Assembly: GCF_965638725.1 (NCBI RefSeq)
Contig: NC_134982.1
Location: forward strand, 5,390,126 to 5,454,125
DNA: 64,000 nucleotides
DNA from: Aptenodytes patagonicus
Lineage: Eukaryota > Chordata > Aves > Sphenisciformes > Spheniscidae
Direction of reading: 5' to 3'
Numbering within the stretch: the first letter of the stretch is position 1; every line of letters starts with the position of its first letter. Positions 1-12,275 of the stretch are shown here, in pieces. The notes beneath the pieces were generated by a model, which worked only from the letters and a program-made list of their open reading frames with translations, was not told the origin of the DNA and searched no databases. A program made the position numbers and the translations under genes.

Positions 1-3000
1 TCATGATCTCCTGCCTATCTTGCTCGGGGGGGAAATTGATGCAGCTTTCTATGTGTGTGCTCATTTCCAAGTGCCTTCATGAGACATGGCGTGACAAAGG
101 CTGCCAAGTGTTTAGCACAATAAATAGAACCACATTTTAAACACAATAAAAACCTAATGAAACCAGCCTCTTTTAAAGCCACCCACCTTTAGCACAACAC
201 ATTAGAGGCTTTGTAATAGAAAAGCAAAAGGAAACAATAAAAGACATTTCTTTATATTAAAAGAACTCCAACCCTCTATATAGGCGTGCAAACACAGGAC
301 CCTTAGTGGAAATGAAAAGACCAGCAGATTTAAAGTTATTGCTTAAAAGGCAGCAGTGGTAGAAGAGGTGCGCTCAAGGGAAGCCATCTCCACGGTGGAG
401 CTAAAGATCTTAGGGAAGGAGCAGGCAACAACTGAAGGTGAGCTGTACCCCTGGAAGAAACATGGAGAGTCAGATTGGTGATCACCACATTGGGAACTGA
501 CGCTGATCCTGAATGCTTATAAGGCTTTTTTTTTCTGCAGCAAAGGAACTCAGACAAAGCTTCTCCCTCCGGCCACTGTTTGGACTGGTCCAGCCTAGCC
601 TAGCAAAGGAGATGGCTGAGGACCAGGGAGAAAGAGCTATTTACTGTGACTGCGAGGACGGTTCGGAGATGCTGTCTGCTTCCAGACTGCACAAATTGCT
701 TCTCTCCCAACAGAACCGGGTGTACGGGCTGGGTAAGAGGTGAGGGACATGAAAGAAGAAGCAGGAGGGGAATGTGCCCTTGAAGGGGGCTTTTCTGAGA
801 GTATTTGGGGTCTCTGTGTGGCACATCCTTGGCTTTAGCACAGCTGCACTGGCTAGTTATTGGGCCACAGCCCAGAGGAGCAGCACTCCTGATGCTCATA
901 GTTTTCCCCAAAAATGAGGGACAGGAAGTTCCCAAAAGCTGTGGTGGAGTAGACGAATTAAACAGTTTCAGAATGTGTTTTCCTCCAGGTAGAATTACCT
1001 GATCTCCAATTCAAGATGCCAGAAATGCTAAAACTGAAGACTGGTAAATATATTATTGAGAGGGTTTTTTATGTTACTGGTTCAGACAGCAGCAAAAACA
1101 TTTCAGTTCTCTGAAAGCAAGTGTTTTTCAGCTTAAATGTATATATATGTGTGTATTTAGAAGAAGGTAAGATTGATACACTTCTCTGGTCTTATCTTCA
1201 GCTAAAGGGGAAGGAGAGATCCTGTTGGGAGCCGTACATTTGTCTTTATCTTCTACTAGTGAAAGGTTTCTCGGGGAAACTTATAAACAATTTTGTAAGT
1301 TAAAATGGCTCCAGCGCACCTCTAACATAACACTGATGGCCCAGATCAGAGAGCCATAAATGGCTTCTCCCTTTCTTCCATACGTCCAAAAAAGTGCAGA
1401 AAAGCGTAAGGCACCTATAAAAGCTTTGAAACCTATGTGGCTTCTAAAAAGAGATATTTCTCTAGAATATGGCACGGAGTTGCATGGTGTAGAAACGGCT
1501 TCATATATTCATAGTATAGAAATGGAAAAGTTTTTAAAGCTGCCTTCCCTACACCTCACTCCCCGTGGGTACAAGAAGGCAAATCAAGCCAATGGGTGTA
1601 CTCTGGTACTCTCCTCTTCCTCAGTAATTTCTTTTTAATACTGGCTTTGGAGCTCAGAGAGCAGAAGAAAGTCTTGCTCTATTTGGGTGTCATTCAAGTT
1701 TTTCCTTATATCATATGCAAAAGATATGAGTCAAATAAAATCTAAGCCTATCTGACTCCTAACCAGAAGATACGATGATGATACTATCTGCTGGGTTTTT
1801 TTTTGTTTTGGTTTTTTTTTTCCTTTTGTGGTAACCTATTTTTGTGTGGCCTGAGGGAAATAGTGCGTAGTTAGCTCTCCAGAGAAGCTTGCGATACATC
1901 AAAAGTTCCCTGACTGACATGGAGCTTCAGTCACATTCCTTTTGGTTTAGTGACAATGACATTTTTTGTTGTTATTGAGGTAGCTTTAGCTTTATTCTTT
2001 TCAGAAGAACCAATTTCTTGGAAAGGACTGGTTTGAATATAAATCAGTGTCCTGAAGCAACCTGCAAATTTTCCAGACATCTAGTCTGACACTTTTAGGT
2101 CCCCGGGTGTCATCTCTAAGGAGGAAACTAGCAGTAGAGATGCCTGCAGTTTGTAAACAATGGCAAGAAGAACATCCTGACAGGAGGCTGTAATGTGGTC
2201 TTTTTTCTCTCAGTTATTTACTTGCTGGAGAGTGAGATTTTTTCCTCCGGCCCCTTCAGTGACAGGAGGATCCCGCTCTATGCGCTGCAGTAGCATTCAA
2301 CACTTGCCGTTTCCACAGAGATCTGCCTCCACGAAGGGCGCAGAGAAGCCCTTGGGGCTGCTGCCTTGGAATGCTCCCCAGCAAGCGGGACCTACAGAGA
2401 CACAGCCCCACGTAACGCGATTTGGCAGTTCCCTCACCATTTCAGCAGAGCAGCGGCATTACACGTCAGGGTCTCCAAATCACAAAGATACGATGCTTTC
2501 CAACCTGTGGTCAGCGTAAGGCACCCATGAATGACCTAGTCACAGCCAGAAAGTAAGGAGTCAAGACAGTGATGGTTTCATGTGAAGAAACCCAAGTGCA
2601 GAGGCTTTCCCTCAACGCTGGAGACGGTTGTGTGTGTGGCCTTGCTGTCTGCCGGGGAGATCCCAGCACTGACTGTGCCATATAATTCTGTCTCCAGAAG
2701 ACAGGGGATGACAACAGCCAGCCTGTGCCCTCAGCTGGAAGAAGTATGGATGCAAAGACACAACCTGATATATCACGAACCATTAAATGTGCTTACTTTC
2801 AAAGAACAAGGAGGTTTTCTCAACGGAGCTATTCCTTCAGCTTTCAGCCACTATCTTTAACTAGCTTTAACAGACCAGGGAGTTTGCTTACAAATATTTC
2901 AACATAAGGCTTTTCAGTTGTTATGAAATGAGTCAAATGTGACTAGATAGAGCCAGCTGTCACGCAAGCTTCTCCCCATACTTTTGCCAGGCTGTTGCTA

Positions 3001-3720
3001 CGTGCAGTACCTATATACCACCATATAGTATGTTGGCTGTTACAGCTAAGGGCTTTGTATAGCAAGGCTGAAGATACGAGCTGGCCCTGTATGTCTTTAG
3101 TCTTGAGGCACATATGTATGGTCCCAAATATAGGAAATGCAAATTCATTGTCACCGTAAAGAAGACATGTTGCGCTGGTAAGTAGATGGCGTTACTAATG
3201 GCTCCTGAATATCCCTTTAATGTTTCAGCGATAAATTAATATGTTCAGAGGGTGAGTTTGGTTAATGGAATCAAACATGCACATTTTCTGAGGTAAAGAA
3301 ATACATTTCCCCACCTCACAGACAACTATGTGGGGTGATCAGCAAAGGGCAACCCCATATGCCCCAAACCTGGATTTCCTTTAATGGATCTTATTTTTAA
3401 TAGTCTCTTCTCCTCACATTTGCTTCTGAGACTGTAAATTCAGGTTCCATCTATGCTTTAAAACACCATGAAAGGTCCTTCACTTTTAAGGTGAAAAAGA
3501 GATTGGTATAAAGGCAAATTTTGACCTTTAGGCTGTCACCGGTCTCACTAACTAGTGAAACAGCATAAACACAGTGGTGAGTGAACGCAATACTTTCCAC
3601 TTTCCAAAAGGAGGAGATTTTGTAGTCAGACAGCTTGCAATTATATTTGGATTTTACTTTCAATGGTCAATTAACATTTTCTGCCTTTCCTAACCAAAGT
3701 AAAGCAATAATCCTTTTAAT

Positions 3721-3745
3721 CTGAGGTCTCCCTGAGGTCTCCCTG
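3721..3745 (+). repeat. Two-copy 11-bp tandem repeat
   Basis: CTGAGGTCTCC occurs twice head to tail, followed by a partial third unit CTGAAGG. Confidence 0.85.
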
Positions 3746-5400
3746 AAGGCCCTTGGAGAAGCTGCGACACTCGACTGTTTGTGAGAACATTGATGGTGAC
3801 ACTAGTGTCATACCAGAGCTGGTACAGCTCAGGGTCAGAAGAGGTCTGCCCAACCCTGACCTCCAGCCTGCTCCACCTGACTGTCCTAGGTTATTACCAG
3901 GGATACGTTGCCACCACCTGATGACTCTGAGGTGGCTCTGAAGTGAAAAATGCTCGGGAGACGTTTGGCTTTCTCCATTCATCTCTCATTGGGCAGCTGT
4001 CACATCACAAAAAAGCACCACCAAGAGCTGACCCGTCACCTGCCTGTCTTTACACAAGAGGCCAGAGGAAAATGAATGTGGAGACCAAGTGATCCTCCCC
4101 CATGTAAGGGTTCAGGTCAGGGTTAAGGGCACTTTGGCTGGGGGCCAGCCAAGCCAGGTGGGCTGGTGGGAGTGAGTGTGGTGTTGCCTCTGATCAGTCC
4201 CTGTGTGTTCTTTGGGTAAACTCAGGGCTTCAGGGTCCAGAGCTGCCAGTGGAGCATCTTTCATCAGCACAGGAAAAATCCCCTCACTTCCCTCGCCTGT
4301 CACTTCCCAACGAACCTCTGAAGCCTGCTGAAACTTTTATAGTAGCTTCCTGCTTGATCCTGAAATCCAGAACTATGCTTAATATGCTGTTCAGGTAGAT
4401 CGGGCCAAATCCCCTGCTGGTGTAAACCAGAGGCAATATTTTACATTGCATTACATTTACATTAACCTCTCTGAACATGCCCCAACAGGAGACTTGGCCC
4501 TTTAGCCTTGGGGGGGCCAAGAACACACATTAATGAAAATAAAATAAGACAACAGCAACATGAAAGTGCACGTAGACTTGCAGATTTCAAATCCTTTCTT
4601 ACCCCAAACAGAGCACAAAGGGAAAGATAAATGGCATTTTGTTGCAAGCAGAGAGCAGATGATAAATGTGTAGGGTTCATGATCTAATGTGAGAAAATGT
4701 TTATTTTCTTTGCCTGGGGAAAAGAAAATAAAGTAAATCCAGCTAACTAACAGCTCAGCCGTTTTTCTCTACACTCAGCTGCCCCCACCTGATTGCATTA
4801 CAGCAAGACTGGTTCACATCAGGGAAACTGTTCATTCCCCGGTACAGCTTCATGGCAGGAGGGCAGGTTGAAGATGTTGTTGTTGTTTTCTTTTCTTCCC
4901 CTCTAAGGTGCCTCCTTCTGGTGTACCAGCTTGGTGCTGCTCTTTTTGTGTATGTGGGATTTCATCTCCCCAGTCTGTGCTCCATGTTGGATGTCTCTAA
5001 TGAGATCATTTGGACTTGGATTTCTGTTGGCACTGGTGACCCCCAAGCACAAAGGTCTGAAGAAAAAATAGGATTGCTGAATCTTTTTCCTTTTTTTTTT
5101 TTTTTTAAACGGAAGAAGGATTAGGGAAAAAAGGCAAAAGGAAATAAATTTATTTTCATGTGAAATTGAAACCTTGGCTTAACTGAAGTCTTCAAGAGTT
5201 TGGGGGGTGGTTTATTTTAGAAATCAGAACTGGACTTTTCACTTAGTCATTAGAATAAAATCATGGCGTTTCTTTCTAGTCCACATTTTATACTGCTTTT
5301 TTTCTTCTTCTTCCCTCTTCGATCCATAAGGAGTTTCTCTTTGGAGAGGGAGCTGGGGAAATGAACCGTACCGGCCCTCTCTAATGAGTGGTGGGACATT

Positions 5401-5422
5401 CCCCCCCCCCCGTCCCCCCCCG
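5401..5422 (+). repeat. Poly-C tract (C11 GT C8)
   Basis: Eleven C, then GT, then eight C and a G. The minus strand is a G-rich run able to form G-quadruplex-like structure. It lies in intergenic DNA and is prone to length error in assembly. Confidence 0.9.
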
Positions 5423-7214
5423 CATTAGTGTTGCTTTGGTTCCAGGCCTGTTAAAGAGTTTCTGTAAGTCAGTACTGACTAATGTCAGTCTGGTTCGTCC
5501 TTGAACATAATATATTGGGGAGTGAATAGAGGTCTCATCCTGGTCCCTAGCTGACAATGAACCTACCCTTGAAGAGGAGGTGGTAATTAGCTTCTCTGCT
5601 GGCATCCTTAGAAGAAGAAGTAGGGATTGATTGGGCTCTGTAGCCCAAATTGCCACTAAAAGAAAGATCAGCGTATTGTTTCAGCATAATGTGAGAAAGG
5701 CTGGTGCTGCTCCCATTCAGACAGTATGGAGTGAGATGGATCTTGCATGGTGTAAGCAAGCAATGGTCCATTGAAGAGAAATTCAATGGCAGATCTTGTC
5801 TGGTACAAAGGTTTGTTTCAGCTCATGAATGATGCATGAGGCTCACTCATTTGATCACCATTTCATGCTCCTCTCTCAGAGTCCCTCGCTCAGCCACATC
5901 ATAGGGAGAGAATGCACTCCCGTGACGGCGTGCAGCTTTGTATGGCTTGTCCCTGTCCCTGTCCCCAGCCCAAGGGTAGCGTCTCTCCCAGGCTCCCGCC
6001 TTGCAGAGTGAGTCCCTCCCCATCAGCACATGCATTGGGTACAAATATATTTTGGAAAGCCTGGAGTGAAATGGCTACAGTGCCAGTTTGGTACTTTTCA
6101 TGAACAATAAAATCACCACAAAATTTGAATATACACTGAACTAGTGATCAAAGGGTTTTGTTTCTTAGTAAAATTCTACTTTTCTTGTTGTACCTAATAA
6201 AACTCCTAACTTCCCCCCCCAAAATATTTGTAGGCAGTGTTTCTTTCCTGTCAGCTAGCAATCGCAGCTAGAATGACAATATTGCTGGGAAATAGTACAA
6301 ACCACCACGGAACATCCAAAAGCTTGGCTGACTTCAGCCTGTTTTCTGCACAGCAGGCCCTGACTTTAATATCTCATCTTAACAGAGAACAATTTCTCTG
6401 GGAAAAGCAATAATCACACAATTTGCTCACTGTGCCTCTGTATAGTTCCAGGCTCTCAATGGGAAAGGAGGCAAGTCATTTGGATTTCTATTTTAATTGG
6501 ATGCAGCACTGAAAAAATAGACATTGCTGAAACCTTCAGATGCGTTCATCTTATTTTTAGTTGCAGACCAGCTTCCGTATGCTCAGAGACACCTCACATT
6601 AATGATTAAACTTCTCAAATGAGTAATATAGGAAAGGAGAGAAAATCAGCTTCTTCCTTTGACAATCCCTTGTGAAACCCAAATCCCAGAGGTGAAAGTG
6701 GGAAGGCAGGAATGCCAACAAGGCAACTTACATGTCACGTTGATAGCAGAAAATATCTTACTGTGTGCCAAAGGGTCTCCCTGATAAGGTAGCTGGTGTG
6801 ACTGCCTGTACTGGCGTTCCAGGTTGATGCTGATTGGGATCGTGTAAATTAAACCTTTTGGCCTCTTCCTAAGACTCCAACCCCTCAGTCCCTGGCACTG
6901 GACTGAGTCCTTCAGTGATGACCCGGGAGCATCTCACTGCTTTCACTGGCGGGAAAGCAATTCATCTGACTGTGGCTCCTGTGACCGTGGAGGGCTGGAG
7001 ACCCTCGCAGGGGACATCGCTCAAAGGCACAGCCTGGAGATGGAGGGGGGAACACCCGTGGAGGCAGAAAGACTGGGGGAGAGGGTGGGAGTAAGAGATG
7101 CTGTTAAGGCAATTACTGTAAAAAAACCCCAAACCTTACTACATGCTAAAATCCCGGCTTCTGTTTTATCACTCACTCTCTCTTTTTAAAGTGTGAATTT
7201 AATGCTGCTGTAAA

Positions 7215-8060
7215 GTGCCTGAGTGGCAGCTCTGGGGAGCGATGGTCTCTGTCCCTAGAACAGAGGGAAGAAACCGAGAAAACTTTCTTCCACATGAGCC
7301 TGCAAATGTGTTTCAGCTCCAGCCATGCGGCTTGCTCGGGAGCGGCGGGGAGGAGAGCCCCTTCCAAGTAGGGAGCCCAAAGAAATCCCACAGCCGTTCC
7401 AGATACATGGCGCAGGGCCTCTGGAGGAAATACTGCAACTCCTGACGCTGCCGAGCCCGCAGTGCAGCTGAGCGGTTAAGCGCGAGTTAAAGCACAAACT
7501 GATTTCGGTGCATGGTTAGCTGCTTTGCCAAGTCAGGAATAACAAGCCGGTCGCATTTCACGCCCCTGGTTCGGATGTGTGGCTGAGCAGCGCTGAACCA
7601 AGTCCTGCAGGGAGGTTTACAAGGACCGCTCCGGACCCGCACGCCTTCACTGTGCCTGGACGGTTCGTTTCATGCCGGTGTTAATTCCACTAGCGTGAAA
7701 ACTGACTGAATTCGGGGGTGAAACATGAGACTGATGCGTTTCTTTTTCCAACATGGCTTGCCACTGGGTTACTAGGTCCAGTGGTTGCAAGAGCTGGGCT
7801 GGATGGCAGTTCCCGTTGTCCTGGAGATACGGCATTATCATTCTGCTGCTGGCTTCGCTCCATCCGGCTCCGCCAGCATCACTCACTGCCACCCTCCCGT
7901 GTCCCTCCGCATGTCTCAGGCTGTCTCTTTGAATCTTTCCTCGAGACTGCCTAGTTTTCCTCTAGGCAGCGGCTGCGAAACATTGACTGCTCAGACCTCA
8001 GCGAGAGCCCCATGCTGAGCAATGAAGAGCCACATGCGGTTCGGCAGTCGTAGCCTTGGA
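7215..8060. promoter_or_regulatory. CpG-enriched intergenic patch
   Basis: CpG dinucleotides cluster in an otherwise CpG-poor region, for example CATGCGGCTTGCTCGGGAGC near 7325, GACGCTGCCGAGCCCGCAG near 7444, AGCGGTTAAGCGCGAG near 7470 and CGCTCCGGACCCGCACGCC near 7627. GC content is raised compared with neighbours. It could be a small CpG island (enhancer or promoter of a noncoding transcript). No coding frame is convincing. Confidence 0.35.
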
Positions 8061-11000
8061 CTCTGCACTGGCAAGCAGCGGAGCAGGCCAGGGCCGGCAC
8101 ATGGTTCACATCAAATTGCTGTGTTTTATTTTCCCTAGTTATTTTTATTAATGGCTGTTTCTAAATAGGCTCCTGAGCTGTGCTCACAATGCACTTGCTA
8201 GTGTAAACTCCAGTGCGTTCACACCTCCAGCTGGTTACATGGATACTGCATTTCTATGCCTTAGCTGTCCCTGGGTCTGATTTGTGCCAACTGGAAGCTT
8301 GCACTTATTTTGAATTTTCACCAGAACCAGTGAGGAGTTGTATGAACCCAGAAAACAGCCCTCAAATGGTGTCACAGGATCATAGTGTTCTGTTAACAAC
8401 ACTAGAACATAATTTAGATAAAGCTTTATTCCTTATCCAAGCCCATTTCTATGAAATGATGTTATTTCCCCCAGTTGGAATATGTGCCTTGATTTCATGC
8501 TGCATTTTGTTTGTTTTTTCTGGTTGAGATGAATTAATTTTTCCTTAGATGCCTCTTATACTTCATGGAGCCACTTCTTTGCTTTCCCATTAGGATATTG
8601 GGGTTGAGCTATTTCAGAGCATTGGTCAGCCTTAACTAAGGATAGTACTGTTTCATTTGGACACAAGGTTTTAACTTTTTGTATAGCTAAGCCCTTCCTT
8701 TAACTGACTTAAGGAGAAGGCTGAAAAATCAGTGATAATGGGTTAAATCCACAGCTAATAGAGATGAGTGCAGATGAACCCAGTTGACTGGGTGTTATGG
8801 TACGTGGTCCAAATAACTTGCAGCCCTGAAATTACTGGTGAACTAAGGTATGATTTTATGATATCTGACATTTTTGAACTTTATAGGCTGCAGTCCATGG
8901 AAATCTAATGTCTGAGGAGCATTCACGTCTAGTCCATAGAGCGGTGGGTCATCAAATGCTGATTAGTATTCTGCTTGTTTCTGGTTTCTAAGGTTGTTTT
9001 AAGGAAAACTAAAACACTTATGATGATAGCTTTTTAACGGTACTTTCTGCTGGAAGTATTTGTAGCAGTTGGCACAGAGACATCCTAGTGACTGAGAAAG
9101 ACAGACATGGCTAGCAGGTTCGTAATGCAGAGGGGAAGTGCCTGTATAGATATTTATGTGCTTGTTTGTGGTCTGCTCCTACATTTCAGGATCCTTATTC
9201 TGGATAATAAATTCCTTAGAAGAAAATGGAAAAATTGCACTAGAAATTTTTTTTTTAATTGTTCTATAATCATAAATTTCAAGGCCAAGCAGAATGATGG
9301 GGTTCATCTGCTTCTTGCTTACCATGGGCTGTGGAGAGTTACTCTGTAATTCTTTCTTACATCAAGCTCTAAATTCTGCTGTCAAAACCTTGACAAAATA
9401 ACTAAAAGCAGAGGAAAATCTCCTTCATCCTGGGCAAGGTATTCCAGTGGTTAATTACGTATAAATGCTGTGGGTGAAGACTGACCTTTGTAAATAGTGA
9501 AAATGTTGTTATGGGCAAATTTTTAACTGCAATTTCCCATTCATTTATTACTGAGTCTTTTGAAGAGGAATTTCTTGTTAATTTGGTCTTGTGTAAGTTT
9601 AATGCTTGGGGAAAATAAGAAGTTAATAGCACTGATTTCTTCCAGGTGTACGACGAAAATGGATTTCCAATATTAACTATGCAGCTAATGTGCAGTGTTT
9701 TAGAAATATGCTTCATTTACTATTAAACTGAATTTTTAGTGGCAGAGGTGAGCATGAAGGCATGGCTGAGCAGGACAGCATGTAAACGAAAAGTCTTACA
9801 CCATCATCTGCTGGCCATGACTGCTATTCCACACTACCCACCCAAGGCGAGAGCCAGACACAATCGTCATCAGGGAGAGAAGGGCCAAGAGCAGTTTTTT
9901 AAAACAGCTGAGAGGGAAATTGGTGTATGAGTAGGCAAAGAATATTGTGAAAAAAGCACAGAATAAAAAGAAAATCGTACCAAGAAAAGTATCTGAAATA
10001 ACCAACAGTCCCCTTGGAAGCAGGAAGGTGAAGGATTTGGAAATTACTAAGGTACCGTGCACTATTCTTGCTGAAATAAAATGCCGCTTAGTTTTTCTAC
10101 CATGAGATAGCTGGTTTTATTGTGCATAGAAATGAATCTACACCACATCTCTGCCTAGATGACTAGCTCGGATGAGGTCTGATGGATATGCTAATCTGCA
10201 TCTCAAAAGCGAAGGACGTGATGGCATTCAGACATGGCCACTTCTGTTTCCCCAGTCCAAATGAGCAAGTACTTAATCACAGGGGCTGGTTAGTAGGGAA
10301 CATGTTTAGATTGAAAATGAATTTGTAAATCAGAGCCCTTTGGAAATGCCTTGTTACTTACTCTCTACTGAAATTTCATGTTGCTGGAAAAATCACTTTA
10401 TTGTTGGAAACTACACAGGTGCCATATTAAGAAATGCAAAGTCTGAGAAAAGCAGTTTACAAATCCATATGCTCTATATGGGTATTGAGCGAACCCCTAA
10501 TTATCGTCCAACAATGCCTACTAGCAGATGCCTAAGGAAAAAGTGTAGAAAAAAACCACATTCAGCTTCCTAAGGTACTTTTTGTGCCAAACATAGCATT
10601 GAGACCAGTTTGTTTAATAGCGATGAATGGACCAAGGAAAAAGAATAAATATTTAGGATGATTTGTTTGAAAATAGCTTCCTTTACACATCCATGAATTA
10701 ATGTCTTGGGGCTGTTGATGGCAAAGCATGAACCACATGAAACTGATTCAACATTACATCAAATCCTATGACTAATATATATTTTTGAATATTAAGCAGG
10801 GGACACTAAATAATAAGACCAGACCAACTAAAGCAGGGAGGTTAAGGAAGGTACACAAGTAAGATACATGAAAAAGACAAGAGATATATCTTGGAAAATG
10901 AAGCACATATAAACTTAAATCAAATCTTCTGGAGAACATATAAAATAGAACTGATCAGGAAGGAGACTTGGCCAAGCACATAAAAGATTTCTTAGAAGAC

Positions 11001-11379
11001 AAGACTTTCTCAGAACTCATTTAGATAATGTGTTAAACCACAAGCTTAATGCCAACTTTGCTATACATTTCACTACGAGAGTAGGAAAATGTTCCAATAA
11101 AAATCATTCAAGATGTCTTTGAAACAGCCACGTCAGTCTATAACTGTGTCAAAGCTGCTAATCCTAGAGTGAAATGAACCCAAATTTCTTATCTTCCAAA
11201 GTCCGACTCTATCTGTGAGACCTAGACTGTGTCTACACTTAGTAGCTGTGACACACCGGGATATGACAGGTATGAGGTGTGATTGTCCCTTTGACACTAA
11301 CATGACACGTTTTAAAGGCAAATAAGGATGTGCAGTCCAAACAAAAGTTCTGTGATGTGAGTGCAGAACTGAAAAGTTA
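8061..11379. other. Intergenic, no gene recognised
   Basis: No gene, RNA or transposon recognised. The frame at 8213-8527 (104 codons) has no motif and no supporting signals. Sequence just before 11380 might be an unrecognisably decayed upstream part of the ancient CR1. Confidence 0.5.
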
Positions 11380-12275
11380 TCAAGGATTTATTGCCAGTGA
11401 AGTCCTGCAGGGATATGCCCAGCATTGTAATATTTTAATTAATGACCTGAATTATAGAAGAGTAGGTATGCCTATTGGACTTGCAAATGATGTGAAACTG
11501 AAGAGAAATGGAGGATGCAAGCCTCCCTGAGGTTTAGAATTCAAGCTGATCTTGTAAAAATTGATGTAACAACCTGAAGAAAAAGGATACACTTCAGCCA
11601 AAAGAATAGGGAACAACTGTGTAAAAAATATAACCTATAAAATTTCAGGATGGACAATGACTGGTCCAGCCCTGCAGAAAAGATCTGTCATAGCAAATAC
11701 CAAGCTGAACAAAATCAACACCGTTATTGGTGATAAAATAGACACTACCTTATTGGGACGCATAAATAGAAAAAATGAGCATATCTAATGAGCATTGTTG
11801 AAACGTCAGCTGGACAATTTTGTTCTGTTTTGAGCACCGCAAATGAGGAAAATTGGGAATCAAGTGGAAGTTGGAAGAAATTCAGGAGAGGGTAACATAA
11901 ATGATCTGAAGTTTAGAGATTGGAACAGCTGGGAAAAACTGAAACAACTGAAGTTATTTAATTTATAAAGAGACCAGGAGTAGACATCATAACCATTTTC
12001 AAACACATAAAAAAAACTGTTTTAGGAGGAAGAAGTAAAGTAAGAGCTGTTGTCCTTGTTTCCTAGGTGTGAGATGAGTAATAATGGGCTGAAATTGCAG
12101 CAGGATTTTTGAAAGTCTAATAGTATTAGGGGATTTATTATTGTATTATATTACCTAGGGATGTTGTGAAAGTCTTCAATAAGAAGTTAGGCAAACATCT
12201 GCATGAACGACATAATGGATTTAGTTCTGTTTAAGGCGCTGGAATGGACTATACAGTCTTTCTGTGATGTTTTTT
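11380..12275 (+). mobile_element. Ancient CR1-like LINE remnant (RT region to 3' end)
   Basis: Heavily decayed plus-strand sequence has CR1-type reverse transcriptase traces. EVLQG...CNILINDL (near 11.40-11.45 kb) corresponds to the VPQGSVLGP..LFNIFINDL block, and LANDVKLK (near 11.49 kb) corresponds to FADDTKL. Later come NDLKFRDWNSWEKLKQLKLFN (near 11.90-11.96 kb), GRSKVRAVV and a 3' tail reading GGAATGGACTATACAGTCTTTCTGTGATG (12240-12268 area), like the GGACTAGATGACC...TTCTATGATT ends of old CR1 families. Stops and frameshifts are frequent. Family assignment is by motif order only. It is far more diverged than the CR1 at 40.9-43.2 kb. Confidence 0.6.

Larger units (their letters stand above)
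1..7214. other. Intergenic, no gene recognised
   Basis: AT-rich DNA with only short frames that lack recognisable domains or paired splice signals. The features seen are the 11-bp tandem repeat at 3.72 kb and the poly-C tract at 5.40 kb. No clear transposon ends were found. Confidence 0.6.
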
